Shown here in pieces: positions 44,337 to 53,865 of a stretch of DNA of 64,000 nucleotides (the first letter of the stretch is position 1; each line of letters begins with the position of its first letter). The stretch is taken from positions 1 to 64,000 of the forward strand of contig CAZCVY010000003.1 in NCBI GenBank assembly GCA_964501985.1. Reading direction: 5' to 3'. The translations under genes and the position numbers were made by a program. The notes below the pieces were generated by a model. That model was not told where the DNA came from, did no database searches, and was given only the letters and a program-made list of their open reading frames with translations. The DNA is from Bog-366 sp964501985. Lineage in GTDB: Bacteria; Acidobacteriota; Terriglobia; UBA7540.

Positions 44337-47063
44337 ATGCGCTGGGTTTACAAATTTCCGCTACGGTTTCGCTCGCTGCTCCGTAGACGCCGCGTCGAGA
44401 CGGAGCTGAGCGATGAACTCCGCTTCCACTTGGAAAAGCTGACGGAGGAAAACATTTCCAAAGGGATGACGCCCGAGGAAGCCCGTTACACGGCCCTGCG
44501 CGAACTGGGCGGCGTCGACCAAATCAAAGAGGAGTGCCGCGACATGCGAAGGGTGAGTTTCTTTGAAAACCTCATTCAGGACGCTCGCTACGGGTTGCGA
44601 ATGCTGGCGAAGAACCCCGGCGTTACCACCGTGACCCTGCTTTCTCTCGCGCTCGGCATCGGAGCTAACACCGCCATTTTCAGCCTGCTGAATGCGGTGG
44701 CGCTCGAGTCGCTGCCGGTAAAGCACCCGGAACAGTTGGTGCAGTTTTCCGAAACCTACCCGGATGGCAGCGAAAACTCCAACATGTCCTTCCCGTATTT
44801 CGAGCGCATGAGCGACCGTAATCAGAGCCTGTCCAACATCTTCGCGTTTAACGAAATAGGGCGCGTCGACGTGGGCTTCGGCGGAAAGGCAGATCTGGCG
44901 CTCGGCCAGGTCGCCACCGGGGATTATTTCTCAACCTTGGGCTTGACGCCCGCCGCGGGTCGCTTCTTCACCGAGGAGGACGACAAGGCTCGCAGCCCGG
45001 TCACCGTCATCAGCTATGAGCTATGGCAGCGGCGTTTTGGCGGCGATCCGTCGATTGTCGGCAAAACCATCACGGTGAACCAAGCTCCGCTGACCGTCGT
45101 CGGCGTCACGCCCGCGGCGTTCTTAGGGCTTCAGGTCGGCGACTCACCCGACATCACGGCGCCGATGACGCTGCTCGGCCAGTTGACGCCCGGACCGCCG
45201 GACTGGGACGGGGCCTTTGATACATGGATCCAGATCATGGGTCGGCTCAAATCGGGAGTAACCGTGCAGCAAGCCCAGGCCGAATTCGACACGATCCATC
45301 ATCAAGTGCTAAGGGATTTCGCACCTACGGCACCTCCGGACCAACAACAGTACATGGCGCGGATGCTCGCGAGTTCGCGGCTGAACGTCAAGCCTGCCGC
45401 CAAGGGGTTCGAATGGGGCTTGCGGCATGACTTCACGCTGCCGCTTCAGATTCTGATGATGATGGTTGGCGTGGTCCTGCTGATTGCCTGCGCCAACGTG
45501 GCCAACCTGCTGCTGGCACGCGCGACCACCCGCCAGAAGGAAATCGCCGTGCGCCTTGCCATCGGCGCCGGACGCGCTCGCTTGCTCCGCCAATTGCTCA
45601 CCGAGAGCGTTCTGCTGGCTGCGATCGGCGGGGTTCTGGGGTTTCTAGCAGCATGGTGGGGCAGCCAACTTCTGCTACGCATGGTCTCAACCGGCGATTC
45701 ACCGCTCCCCGTGCACCTTGCCCCCGACCTTCGCACGCTGGCCTTTACAGCCGGAGTCTCCCTTTTGACCGGAGTTCTGTTCGGACTGGCGCCGGCGCTG
45801 CGGGCGACGCGGGTTGACCTAACACCTTCGCTGAAGGAGGGGCGGGGGCAGTTCGCCGGCAAAGGCCGGACGTGGGCCTTCGGTCTGGACAGAATCATGG
45901 TGGCCGCACAGATTGCGCTTTCGCTCACGCTGGTGGTGGGCGCCGGGCTTTTCGTGCGGAGTTTGCAGAAACTCTGGGCGATTGATCCGGGATACGATCG
46001 ACGCGACGTCCTGATGTTCTCGCTTGACCCCCGCCTGGCGGGCTACAGAGACAATATCAAGTTGGCCGGCCTTTATCAGCAAGTGTTGAGCGGTCTCCGA
46101 ACGCTTCCGGGAGTTCGTTCCGCGGCCTTGTCGCTCGTTCGGCCGGTCGACGATGAGGCTTACTGGGTGAACGGCATCGGCGCGATCGACGGCCGCAAGT
46201 TGGCGGAAAACGAAACCATTCGCATCGCCGTGAACGCCTTAAGCCCCGGTTACTTTTCCACCCTGGGAACCCCGATGCTGCTCGGGCGCGAGTTTGGTCC
46301 TGAGGATAACGCAAAGTCGCCGCAGGTCGCGATTGTGAGCGAGGTTCTGGCGCGGCGCTGTTTCGGCAATGAGAATCCTCTTGGGCACCACACCACCCGG
46401 CATGGAGGCGACCCATTTGAAATTGTCGGGGTTGTGAAGGACTCGCGCTACGGCCGCGTGACGGACGCGCCGCGAAGTGTCCTTTGCACCCCCTTCTTTC
46501 AATTGAGCCTGGCGGATGTTTACTTCTCGACGACGTTTGAGGTCCGATACCGCGGCGGCCTGGCGGTGATACTCGATGAGGTGCGCCGGCAGATACACTC
46601 GATCGATCCGAACCTGCCGCTCTTCCGCGTGAAGACCTTGGAGATTCAAACGCGCGATTCGTTCGTGGAGGAGCGCTTGATCGCCACACTGTCCACCTTT
46701 TTCGGTTTACTCGCCGTGCTGCTGGCCTGCATCGGGCTCTACGGGACCATGGCCTTCGGTGTGGCCCGGCGAACAGGCGAGATCGGTGTGCGCATGGCGC
46801 TGGGAGCACGACAACGCGACGTGCTGTGGATGGTCCTGCGCGAAACGCTTCTGGTGGTTGCAGCAGGCGTGGCAATTGGCTTCCCGTGTGCGATTGCAGC
46901 GGCGCGATTGCTGGCCAGTCAGCTTTACGGCGTAAAGCCCACCGACGGGGTAGCCCTATTGAGCGGATGCTCGCTGCTGGTAGGGGTTGCCCTCTTTGCG
47001 GGATACCTGCCGGCAAAACGGGCGTCGAATGTAGATCCCATGGTGGCGCTGCGACACGAATGA
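44337..47063 (+). CDS. ADOP-family MacB-like permease 2
   Basis: The 908-residue permease has the same architecture as its neighbours: RWVYKFPLRFRSLLRR start, ELSDELRFHLEKLTEENISK, ALRELGGVDQIKEECRDMRR, a periplasmic MacB core, a middle FtsX block with ACANVANLLLARATTRQKEI, a second core and the C-terminal block ARRTGEIGVRMALGARQRDV. The last residues PAKRASNVDPMVALRHE are the family ending. The substrate of ADOP permeases is unknown, and they lack a linked ATPase. The start is preceded by GACCTCCT rather than a purine-rich site, so initiation may depend on coupling or the spacer structure. Confidence 0.92.
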   Translation: MRWVYKFPLRFRSLLRRRRVETELSDELRFHLEKLTEENISKGMTPEEARYTALRELGGVDQIKEECRDMRRVSFFENLIQDARYGLRMLAKNPGVTTVTLLSLALGIGANTAIFSLLNAVALESLPVKHPEQLVQFSETYPDGSENSNMSFPYFERMSDRNQSLSNIFAFNEIGRVDVGFGGKADLALGQVATGDYFSTLGLTPAAGRFFTEEDDKARSPVTVISYELWQRRFGGDPSIVGKTITVNQAPLTVVGVTPAAFLGLQVGDSPDITAPMTLLGQLTPGPPDWDGAFDTWIQIMGRLKSGVTVQQAQAEFDTIHHQVLRDFAPTAPPDQQQYMARMLASSRLNVKPAAKGFEWGLRHDFTLPLQILMMMVGVVLLIACANVANLLLARATTRQKEIAVRLAIGAGRARLLRQLLTESVLLAAIGGVLGFLAAWWGSQLLLRMVSTGDSPLPVHLAPDLRTLAFTAGVSLLTGVLFGLAPALRATRVDLTPSLKEGRGQFAGKGRTWAFGLDRIMVAAQIALSLTLVVGAGLFVRSLQKLWAIDPGYDRRDVLMFSLDPRLAGYRDNIKLAGLYQQVLSGLRTLPGVRSAALSLVRPVDDEAYWVNGIGAIDGRKLAENETIRIAVNALSPGYFSTLGTPMLLGREFGPEDNAKSPQVAIVSEVLARRCFGNENPLGHHTTRHGGDPFEIVGVVKDSRYGRVTDAPRSVLCTPFFQLSLADVYFSTTFEVRYRGGLAVILDEVRRQIHSIDPNLPLFRVKTLEIQTRDSFVEERLIATLSTFFGLLAVLLACIGLYGTMAFGVARRTGEIGVRMALGARQRDVLWMVLRETLLVVAAGVAIGFPCAIAAARLLASQLYGVKPTDGVALLSGCSLLVGVALFAGYLPAKRASNVDPMVALRHE

Positions 47064-47148
47064 CTGTTAGTTTGTGATTTGTGACTTGCGATTGGTGATT
47101 GAGCACCGCGCTTGGCGCCCCACGCGAGGAACAATCACGGGTGAATTG
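47064..47148. repeat. Permease spacer with GTGATTTGTGACTTGCGATTG words (type A)
   Basis: It contains variants of the word TTGYGATT in tandem, then GGAACAATCACGGGTGAATTG before the start. The spacer at 41475-41555 has the same layout (GATTGCCGATTG words, then AACAACCACGGGTGAGTTA). Confidence 0.6.
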
Positions 47149-49800
47149 ATGCGCTGGATTTACAAATTGCCGCTGCGGATTCGCTCGCTGTTCCGAAAGA
47201 GTGGGGTTGAAAACGAGCTGAGCGACGAACTGCGCTTTCACCTGGAAAAGTTGACGGATCAATTCGCCAAAAAAGGGATGACGCCGGAGGAAGCCCGCTA
47301 CGCGGCCCTGCGCGAGCTGGGCGGCGTCGACCAAATCAAAGAGGAGTGCCGCGATATGCGACGCGTGAATTACATTGAAAATCTCGTTCAGGACGTTCGC
47401 TTCAGCCTGAGACAGTTCGCCAAGAACCCCGGATTTACCTTCGTTGGGATACTGATTCTTTCCTTGGGCATGTCCGCCGGTTTGGCCATTTTTGCCTTTG
47501 TGGACGCGGCGTTGATCAAACCGCTGCCCTATCCGAACCCCGCCCGGCTGGTGGGTGTGACCGAAAGCGACAGGGTGTTTCCGCGTGCTTACCTTTCCTA
47601 TCCTGACTACCTGGACTGGAAAAGACTGAACACCGTTTTCACTTCTTTAGATGTGTGGGGCGGAACGGGTTTCCTGCTCCGTACGTCGCAGGGCGTCCAA
47701 CCCGTGGTGGGCGTTCGCGTGAGCGCGGGGTTTTTCCGCACGCTGGGAATTACGCCGATGTTGGGGCGTGATTTCTACGCTGGCGAGGATCAGGCAGGTG
47801 CGCCCAAGAGCGTGATGTTGACCTACACGGGTTGGCAGAAGTGGTTTGGAGGAAAGCCCGCGGTGGTCGGAAAAGCTGCTACGCTCGATGGTGTCTCCTA
47901 CACGATCATTGGGGTACTGCCGCGTGACTTTCAATTTGCTCCACGAGGTTACGCGGATCTATGGACGACTCTTCAGGGCACCAACCCGTGCGACCTCCGG
48001 CGAAGCTGCCATAGCCTTGAGGGATTAGCCCGCTTGAAGGAAGGGGTCGCGGTTGAGGCGGCGCTCGCCGAAATGAAAACGATTGCCGCCGATCTCGAAA
48101 GGCAGTATCCCGGTTCCAATCGCGGCCAGAGCGCGAGCGTCGTGCCGCTCGCCGACGTGATTGTTGGCAATATCCGTCCCATCCTGTTGGTCCTTCTCGG
48201 CGGAGCCGGACTCCTGCTGCTGATTGCCTACGTCAACGTCGCCGGCCTGCTCGTGGCGCGTTCGGAAGGCCGCAGGCGGGAAATCGCCGTACGTGAGGCG
48301 CTCGGCGCATCGTCTTGGAGATTGATCCGCCAATTCGCCACGGAAGGATTACTGCTGGTGGCGATCAGCGGGGGACTGGGACTGCTTTCCGCCGCGTGGA
48401 TGATCAGACTCCTCACCCGGCTCGTCCCTCCCAATATGATGGCGGGAATGCCTTATTTGCACGGTTTAGGTTTGAATTTTCACGTCTTGCTTTTCGGCGC
48501 GGCAATATCAGTGCTTGCCGCGGGGCTCTATTCCATCACCCCCATCTTACGGTTGTCGCTTTCGGAGATGCGCGAAGGTCTGGCGGAAGGCAGTCGCGGT
48601 TCGGCGGGAACCATGTGGCGTCGTGTGGGCTCGAACCTAGTGGCGGTGGAGTTGGCCATCGCCATGGTGCTGTTGTCAGGCGCCGGCCTGCTCAGTAAAA
48701 GTCTCTATCTTCTGCTCCACGTGGACCTGGGGTTCGAACCCGATCACGTGGCCATTGTGGAGATTGCCGCGCCGCCGGTCCGCTATGCCAAGGATCCGCA
48801 GGTGGTGGCTCTCGGAAGCAGCGTCAGAAGTGAAATCGCCAGCCTGCCCGGCGTAAAGGCCGTGGGCATCGTGACCCAGGGGCTGCCCTTAAGTGGTAAC
48901 GGTAACACGGATTGGATCAGGTTTGTGGGACGGCCGTACAACGGAGAACACAACGAGGTGAATGAGCGGCACGTGAGCTCCGCCTATTTCACCACCTTGC
49001 AGGCCAAACTGCTGCGCGGGCGTTTCTTCACCGACGCGGATGATGCTTCGAGGCCCCACGTGGTCATCATTAACCAGGCGCTGGCGCGAAAATACTTCTC
49101 CAATGAAGACCCCATCGGCCAGAAATATGGTGATGACGGGCTGACGCCGGGATCGATCAAGGAGATCGTGGGGGTTGTGGACGACATCAAGGAAAGCACG
49201 TTGGATTCGGAGACCTGGCCCGCGGAATATATTCCGTTTGATCAGAGCCCCGACACCTATTTCGCTGTGGTCGTTCGTACCTCGCAAGCCGAGCAAGCCA
49301 TTCTCCCCACGATGGACGCCTTGATCCATCAAATCGACCCCGAGCTTGGTACGATGGGCGAAATGACGATGACCGAGAGGATTAAGGGCTCCCAGACGGC
49401 CTACCTGCACCGTTCGTCAGCGTGGCTGATTGGCGGCTTTGCCACCGTGGCGCTGCTGCTCGGAGTGGTAGGGCTCTATGGCGTGATCGCTTACTCGGTG
49501 AGCCGGCGAACACGCGAGATCGGGGTCCGCATCGCGCTTGGTGCGCAGCGCGGCACGGTTTACGGACTCATCCTGAAAGAGGCGGCATGGCTGATTCTCA
49601 TGGGTATCGGCGCGGGACTGCTGGGCTCGATTGCCGCCGCCACCCTGATGCGCAATTTACTCTTCGGAACCCAGGCGTACGACGCCCCTACGTTGGCCGC
49701 CGTGGCCTTGATCCTGGCGATTTCCGCGCTTCTTGCTAGTTATGTTCCCGCCCGGCGGGCGGCGCGGGTCGATCCCATGGAGGCGTTGAGGTATGAATAA
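47149..49800 (+). CDS. ADOP-family MacB-like permease 3
   Basis: The 883-residue protein begins RWIYKLPLRIRSLFRK and keeps the ELSDELRFHLEKLTDQF and ALRELGGVDQIKEECRDMRR segments. The middle FtsX block departs from the others (IAYVNVAGLLVARSEGRRRE instead of CANVANLLLARAT), and the glycine-rich stretch after the first membrane helix (SLGMSAGLAIFAFVDAALIK) lacks the usual IGANTAIF. It may therefore be the most divergent copy. The C-terminal block SRRTREIGVRIALGAQRGTV and the ending PARRAARVDPMEALRYE are standard. ATG 47149 follows GGGTGA and aligns with the paralogue starts. Confidence 0.92.
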   Translation: MRWIYKLPLRIRSLFRKSGVENELSDELRFHLEKLTDQFAKKGMTPEEARYAALRELGGVDQIKEECRDMRRVNYIENLVQDVRFSLRQFAKNPGFTFVGILILSLGMSAGLAIFAFVDAALIKPLPYPNPARLVGVTESDRVFPRAYLSYPDYLDWKRLNTVFTSLDVWGGTGFLLRTSQGVQPVVGVRVSAGFFRTLGITPMLGRDFYAGEDQAGAPKSVMLTYTGWQKWFGGKPAVVGKAATLDGVSYTIIGVLPRDFQFAPRGYADLWTTLQGTNPCDLRRSCHSLEGLARLKEGVAVEAALAEMKTIAADLERQYPGSNRGQSASVVPLADVIVGNIRPILLVLLGGAGLLLLIAYVNVAGLLVARSEGRRREIAVREALGASSWRLIRQFATEGLLLVAISGGLGLLSAAWMIRLLTRLVPPNMMAGMPYLHGLGLNFHVLLFGAAISVLAAGLYSITPILRLSLSEMREGLAEGSRGSAGTMWRRVGSNLVAVELAIAMVLLSGAGLLSKSLYLLLHVDLGFEPDHVAIVEIAAPPVRYAKDPQVVALGSSVRSEIASLPGVKAVGIVTQGLPLSGNGNTDWIRFVGRPYNGEHNEVNERHVSSAYFTTLQAKLLRGRFFTDADDASRPHVVIINQALARKYFSNEDPIGQKYGDDGLTPGSIKEIVGVVDDIKESTLDSETWPAEYIPFDQSPDTYFAVVVRTSQAEQAILPTMDALIHQIDPELGTMGEMTMTERIKGSQTAYLHRSSAWLIGGFATVALLLGVVGLYGVIAYSVSRRTREIGVRIALGAQRGTVYGLILKEAAWLILMGIGAGLLGSIAAATLMRNLLFGTQAYDAPTLAAVALILAISALLASYVPARRAARVDPMEALRYE

Positions 49801-49910
49801 AGTCGTCAGTCGTCAGTTATCAGTTCTCGAAGGGCGGTAGGGGAGGGACTGGGTACTGACAACTGTCGACTGCTCGTTGCCGACTGAGAACTGATGACTG
49901 AGAACTTCCT
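49801..49910. repeat. Permease spacer with repeated GTCAGT/ACTGAG words (type B)
   Basis: It starts AGTCGTCAGTCGTCAGTTAT and ends GACTGAGAACTGATGACTGA, which are complementary over most of their length and can form a long imperfect hairpin just before the fourth permease start. It is a near copy of the spacer at 44229-44336. Confidence 0.65.
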
Positions 49911-52574
49911 ATGCGTTGGCTGTACAAACTCCCGCTGCGATTCCGCTCAATGTTCAAGCGCACACGCGTAGAACAGGAACTTACTGACGAACTCCGTTTC
50001 CACCTGGAAAAGCTAGTGGAGAATAACGCCGAGCGTGGGATGGGTCCGGAGGAAGCCCGTTATGCGGCTTTGCGCGAGTTGGGCGGGATGGACCAAATCA
50101 AAGAGGAGTGCCGCGAAATGCGACGAGTAAACTACGTCGAGAACCTCCATCAAGACGTCCGCTACGGCCTGCGCCAATTGCGCCGCAACCCGGGTTTCAC
50201 CGCGGTGGCAGTGTTGACGCTCGCCCTCGGCATCGGCGCGAATGCCGCGGTCTACAGCCTGGTCGACACCATTCTTCTGCGCCCGCTCCCGTATCGAAAC
50301 CCGGAGCGGCTGGTAGTCGTATCGGAAACCGTGCCCCAGATGGGTTACGAGAATGAAGTCGGGATGGCAGCGGGTGAATATCTGGATTATCGCGACCGTA
50401 ACCGCTCCTTCACGCAGACGGCCGCCTATGAGGCGTCGGGTTTCAATCTGACGGGCGCGGGAACTCCGCTGCGGGTGAATGCCGCCGCCGTGACCGCCTC
50501 GCTGTTCCCGCTGCTCGGAGTTTCGCCTCTACTCGGGCGCGCCTTCTCTGCTGACGACGAACGGCAGGGAAGTACGCCCGTGGCCCTGCTTTCCTACCTC
50601 CTCTGGCGCGACCACTATGGCGCCGATGCCGGAATTCTGGGCAAGACGATCAACCTCGACGAGACACCGTACGTGATCGCCGGCGTGATGCCGGCATCAT
50701 TCCAGTTTCCCTCTGATGGGGCGGCGCTCTCTGAACGTGTCGACCTCTGGGTGCCGGAAGTATTCGCTCCGGATCGCTTGCAGGATAGGTTGCGCGAATT
50801 CGGCGTCCACTTTATTGGCCGCCTTAAGCCCGGGGTGACCGCGCAGCAGGCCCAGGCAGATGTCTCTATCGTCGCCGCGGGATTCATGGAGCAGTACCAT
50901 TACTCCGGCACAATCCGCGTGGTTCCGCACGTGCATCCTTTCGCCGCGTATGCCGTTCAGAAGGCGCGACCATTAATGATCCTGCTGATAACGGCGGTTG
51001 CTTGCGTATTGCTGATTGCTTGCGCCAACGTCGCGAACCTTCTGCTCGCGCGCGGCAGCCACCGCAGCCACGAGATGGCGGTCCGAAGCGCCATCGGGGC
51101 CGTCAGACGCCGCTTGTTGGAACAGTGCCTGGTCGAGAGCCTCTTGCTGTCGATACTCGGAGCGGGCGCCGGGTTTGCCTTGGCGTTCCTGCTGGTTTAT
51201 GGCGTCCGGACCTATGGTCCGGCCGATGTTCCGCGCTTGCAGGAAGTCGCTGTTGACCCGTCGGCGCTCCTGTTCACGGGTGTCTTGTCACTGCTCACCA
51301 CCGTGCTTTTCGGATTTGTCCCCGCTTGGCGACTCGCGCACACGTCGCCGCAGGATTGCCTGAAGGAAACCTCGCGGGCGGGAGCGCCACGCGCAACCGT
51401 GCGTTTACAGAACCTCATCGCGCTGGCCGAAATTGCCCTGGCGTTGGTTCTGCTCGTCGGCGGGGGCCTGATTCTTCAGAGTTTTGTGCGAGTCTTAAAC
51501 GTTCCGCTCGGCTTCCGTCCACAGGGGGTATTCATCGTTCGCACGCTGTTTGACGACCGGCGTTACCCCGATCCCGTGAAGCGAGCCGCTGTGCAACAGG
51601 AACTGGTCGAGCGCGCAAAGCGGATCCAAGGCGTTGAAGTTGTCGCAGCGGCGAGTCATCTGCCTCTGAGCGATAGCCGCCAGATTGGTTTTCGCCTCGA
51701 ACACGCTGCGCCCGACGATTTCCATTGGGCGGAGAACTCACTGGTAACCTCCGGCTATTTCCACGCCATGGGAATCCCGATTCTACGCGGCAGGAGTTTT
51801 ACCGAGCAGGACCGGCCCGACACTCCCCCCGCAGCCATCATCAACGAGGCCCTGGCTCGCCAGTACTTTCCCGGACGCAACCCGCTGGGCGAGCGATTTC
51901 ATTGGGGAGATCGAGCGCTGTTCACGATCATTGGCGTGGCGGGAGACGTCCATATTTCCGCCCTCGACGCCGATCCGCCGCCCATGATTTACAACTCGAT
52001 GTTTCAAGTGCAAAGTGGCGCGAGCGAACGTACCGCTCTTCTGCTGCGCCTGAGCCCCGCCCGGCAACGCGGCCAGGGCCTCTACCCGGAGGTTCAGCAG
52101 CAAATTTGGTCGCTCGATCGCGACCTTCCCGTCTACCATTTCACCACTTTTGAAGAACTCATCTCTGACTCGGTGGCGCAACGCCGCTTCACCACCGTAC
52201 TGATGCTTTCGTTTGCATTGATCGCGTTGGCTCTGGCGCTTATCGGTTTGTTTGGCGTCATGTCGTACCTGGTGGCACAACGCCGGCGAGAACTGGCCAT
52301 CCGCATGGCGCTGGGAGCCGGCCGGACGGAAGGGTATTGGGCGGTCATGAAGCGTGGCGCGGCGCTTGCTCTTACGGGCTGCGCGGCGGGATTGGCGCTG
52401 CTTCCCCTGGGCCGAAGCCTGATCCTGGCGGCCCTGTTCCAGACCAGCGCCTACGATCCCATGACGCTGATTTTGGTTCCGGCATTGCTCGTGGGTGCCG
52501 CGCTTCTGGCGTGTTATATTCCCGCGCGCCGGGCCACGAAGGTCGACCCGCTCGTCGCGCTGCGATATGAATGA
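49911..52574 (+). CDS. ADOP-family MacB-like permease 4
   Basis: The 887-residue protein has RWLYKLPLRFRSMFKR, ELTDELRFHLEKLVENNAER and ALRELGGMDQIKEECREMRR at the N-terminus. It has IGANAAVYSLVDTILLRPLP after the first membrane helix, ACANVANLLLARGSHRSHEM in the middle block and RRRELAIRMALGAGRTEGYW in the last. It ends PARRATKVDPLVALRYE. It differs from copies 1-3 in the third FtsX block and is otherwise of usual length. It closes the four-gene permease array; 149 bases follow before the next gene, without an obvious terminator. Confidence 0.92.
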   Translation: MRWLYKLPLRFRSMFKRTRVEQELTDELRFHLEKLVENNAERGMGPEEARYAALRELGGMDQIKEECREMRRVNYVENLHQDVRYGLRQLRRNPGFTAVAVLTLALGIGANAAVYSLVDTILLRPLPYRNPERLVVVSETVPQMGYENEVGMAAGEYLDYRDRNRSFTQTAAYEASGFNLTGAGTPLRVNAAAVTASLFPLLGVSPLLGRAFSADDERQGSTPVALLSYLLWRDHYGADAGILGKTINLDETPYVIAGVMPASFQFPSDGAALSERVDLWVPEVFAPDRLQDRLREFGVHFIGRLKPGVTAQQAQADVSIVAAGFMEQYHYSGTIRVVPHVHPFAAYAVQKARPLMILLITAVACVLLIACANVANLLLARGSHRSHEMAVRSAIGAVRRRLLEQCLVESLLLSILGAGAGFALAFLLVYGVRTYGPADVPRLQEVAVDPSALLFTGVLSLLTTVLFGFVPAWRLAHTSPQDCLKETSRAGAPRATVRLQNLIALAEIALALVLLVGGGLILQSFVRVLNVPLGFRPQGVFIVRTLFDDRRYPDPVKRAAVQQELVERAKRIQGVEVVAAASHLPLSDSRQIGFRLEHAAPDDFHWAENSLVTSGYFHAMGIPILRGRSFTEQDRPDTPPAAIINEALARQYFPGRNPLGERFHWGDRALFTIIGVAGDVHISALDADPPPMIYNSMFQVQSGASERTALLLRLSPARQRGQGLYPEVQQQIWSLDRDLPVYHFTTFEELISDSVAQRRFTTVLMLSFALIALALALIGLFGVMSYLVAQRRRELAIRMALGAGRTEGYWAVMKRGAALALTGCAAGLALLPLGRSLILAALFQTSAYDPMTLILVPALLVGAALLACYIPARRATKVDPLVALRYE

Positions 52575-52723
52575 TCGCCGATTCGCGATGAACCCGCACG
52601 TATCGAGTGTCTTCGCGGGCAAATCGCAGCGCTATTGCTTTGGCGCCAAAAACGAGTTGAAACCCCTTGCGCGCTCAAGTAGGATGCAGGCCTAAACTTA
52701 TTCCAGGAAGCCACGAGGGAGCG

Positions 52724-53611
52724 ATGTCATCAGAACCGAAGGGCCTAACTCGGGAACCATTTTCTCTTTTGATGCGCGGGGCCTTGGCCACTCTGGCGGT
52801 GTTGGTGATCGGGCGTCTGGTTTTGGAACTCGCCGGCATGCCCCCGGATTTCGCCCGATACGTTTCCAGCACCGTGGGAATGCTGATGGTGGGCATTTAC
52901 TTGGCGGCGGTTGGCCCGCTACGCGACGGCTTGCGTAAGTTCTCGCAACTGCTGCTTCCCGCTTTGATCCTCGCCGCGTGGACGGAAGGCTGGGTCATTG
53001 TCGTAACCGTCATTTCTGCGGTGCTGCGTCTTTCGCGGACGCATTTTGCCGAAAGCGACGACTATGGTAATTGGGGCCACCTCGGCAGACACTTGATGGG
53101 GCACCTCATCGAGATCGGTGTGTTCTTCGTCATCATCCTGCTGTTGATGGCCATCGTCCACACTCTGTGGCGATGGCCGATCACTGTCGCCCCCGGCGCC
53201 ATGCTGGGAGTGTTTGTGATCATGCGTTTCTGGACCGAGGCCATGGGGCTTCCGCCCTTCCGCAGCGCGGCCTGGAGCACCACAGTCCTGGTTCTGCTGA
53301 GCGCATTCTACGTCGGCGGGGTGGGCGTGCGGATGGGACTGACGGAGGCCCGCCAGCTTCTGGTTCCATCATTGGTGTTGGGATGGGTATGGCGGGCGTG
53401 GGTCTATCTGGCTACGTTGTTCTCGGCCGGACCTTTCTTTAAGACCCATTTCTTCGATCCGTCGAGCGGTGACGTTCCCATGCGCTTACTGAAGGCGCTC
53501 GCGGGATCGGTAGTCGAGGGTTTTATCGCCGGACTGCTGATGTGGGGGATTGCGGTTTGGATTGCGTGCGCGACGCGCCCTGAGGGCACCCACTCCCTGG
53601 GGAGTGCTTGA
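52724..53611 (+). CDS. Membrane protein with internally repeated halves, unknown function
   Basis: The 295-residue protein has about eight hydrophobic segments and no recognised domain. The two halves resemble each other: GLRKFSQLLLPALILAAWTE followed by a VISAVLRLSRTHFAESDD segment near residues 65-105 matches GLTEARQLLVPSLVLGWVWR followed by LFSAGPFFKTHFFDPSSGD near residues 200-245, and each is followed by a Val/Ile-rich helix. This suggests an old duplication and a pseudo-symmetric membrane fold. ATG 52724 is chosen because GAGGGA lies just upstream. It runs with the permease array but 149 bases apart. Confidence 0.8.
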   Translation: MSSEPKGLTREPFSLLMRGALATLAVLVIGRLVLELAGMPPDFARYVSSTVGMLMVGIYLAAVGPLRDGLRKFSQLLLPALILAAWTEGWVIVVTVISAVLRLSRTHFAESDDYGNWGHLGRHLMGHLIEIGVFFVIILLLMAIVHTLWRWPITVAPGAMLGVFVIMRFWTEAMGLPPFRSAAWSTTVLVLLSAFYVGGVGVRMGLTEARQLLVPSLVLGWVWRAWVYLATLFSAGPFFKTHFFDPSSGDVPMRLLKALAGSVVEGFIAGLLMWGIAVWIACATRPEGTHSLGSA

Positions 53612-53641
53612 AAGCAAGGGTAGCGCGAACCTGCCGTTTTT

Positions 53642-53839
53642 GTAGCGCGGGCGCCCCGCCCGCTGGGAAGCTGTGAATTTATTGATCTTTTCGATTTTCG
53701 CCCGCGTATTTTCAACGACTTGCGCGCGGAAAAACGCGGTTTTTTCAATTATTTCACAGCTTCTGGGGCGTGGGCATCCTGCCCGCGCGCTGGCGGGAGC
53801 GGGACGCTCCCGCGACAGCGGGCAAGATGCCCGCGCTAC
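53642..53839. repeat. Dispersed GTAGCGCGGGC palindrome carrying a 95-bp MITE, copy 2
   Basis: The outer arms GTAGCGCGGGC and GCCCGCGCTAC are intact. The inner hairpins GGGCATCCTGCCC and GGGAGCGGGACGCTCCC are also intact. The MITE occupies 53668-53762. The element lies between the convergent membrane-protein and glutamine synthetase genes and is nearly identical to 3634-3822. Confidence 0.8.
53668..53762. mobile_element. 95-bp MITE-like element with TIRs and CTGGG duplication, copy 2
   Basis: Same length and same flanking CTGGG pair (53663-53667 and 53763-53767) as the copy at 3660-3754, differing at about two positions. Because both copies sit at the same point of the same host palindrome, the composite has probably spread as a unit after one insertion. 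Confidence 0.7.
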
Positions 53840-53865
53840 GTCCGAGGCTGCGATACCCGAGCTGC

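Noticed and set aside
48725..48750. GGTTCGAACCC resembling a tRNA T-arm
   Set aside because: It lies within the coding sequence of permease 3 and no acceptor or anticodon stems surround it.
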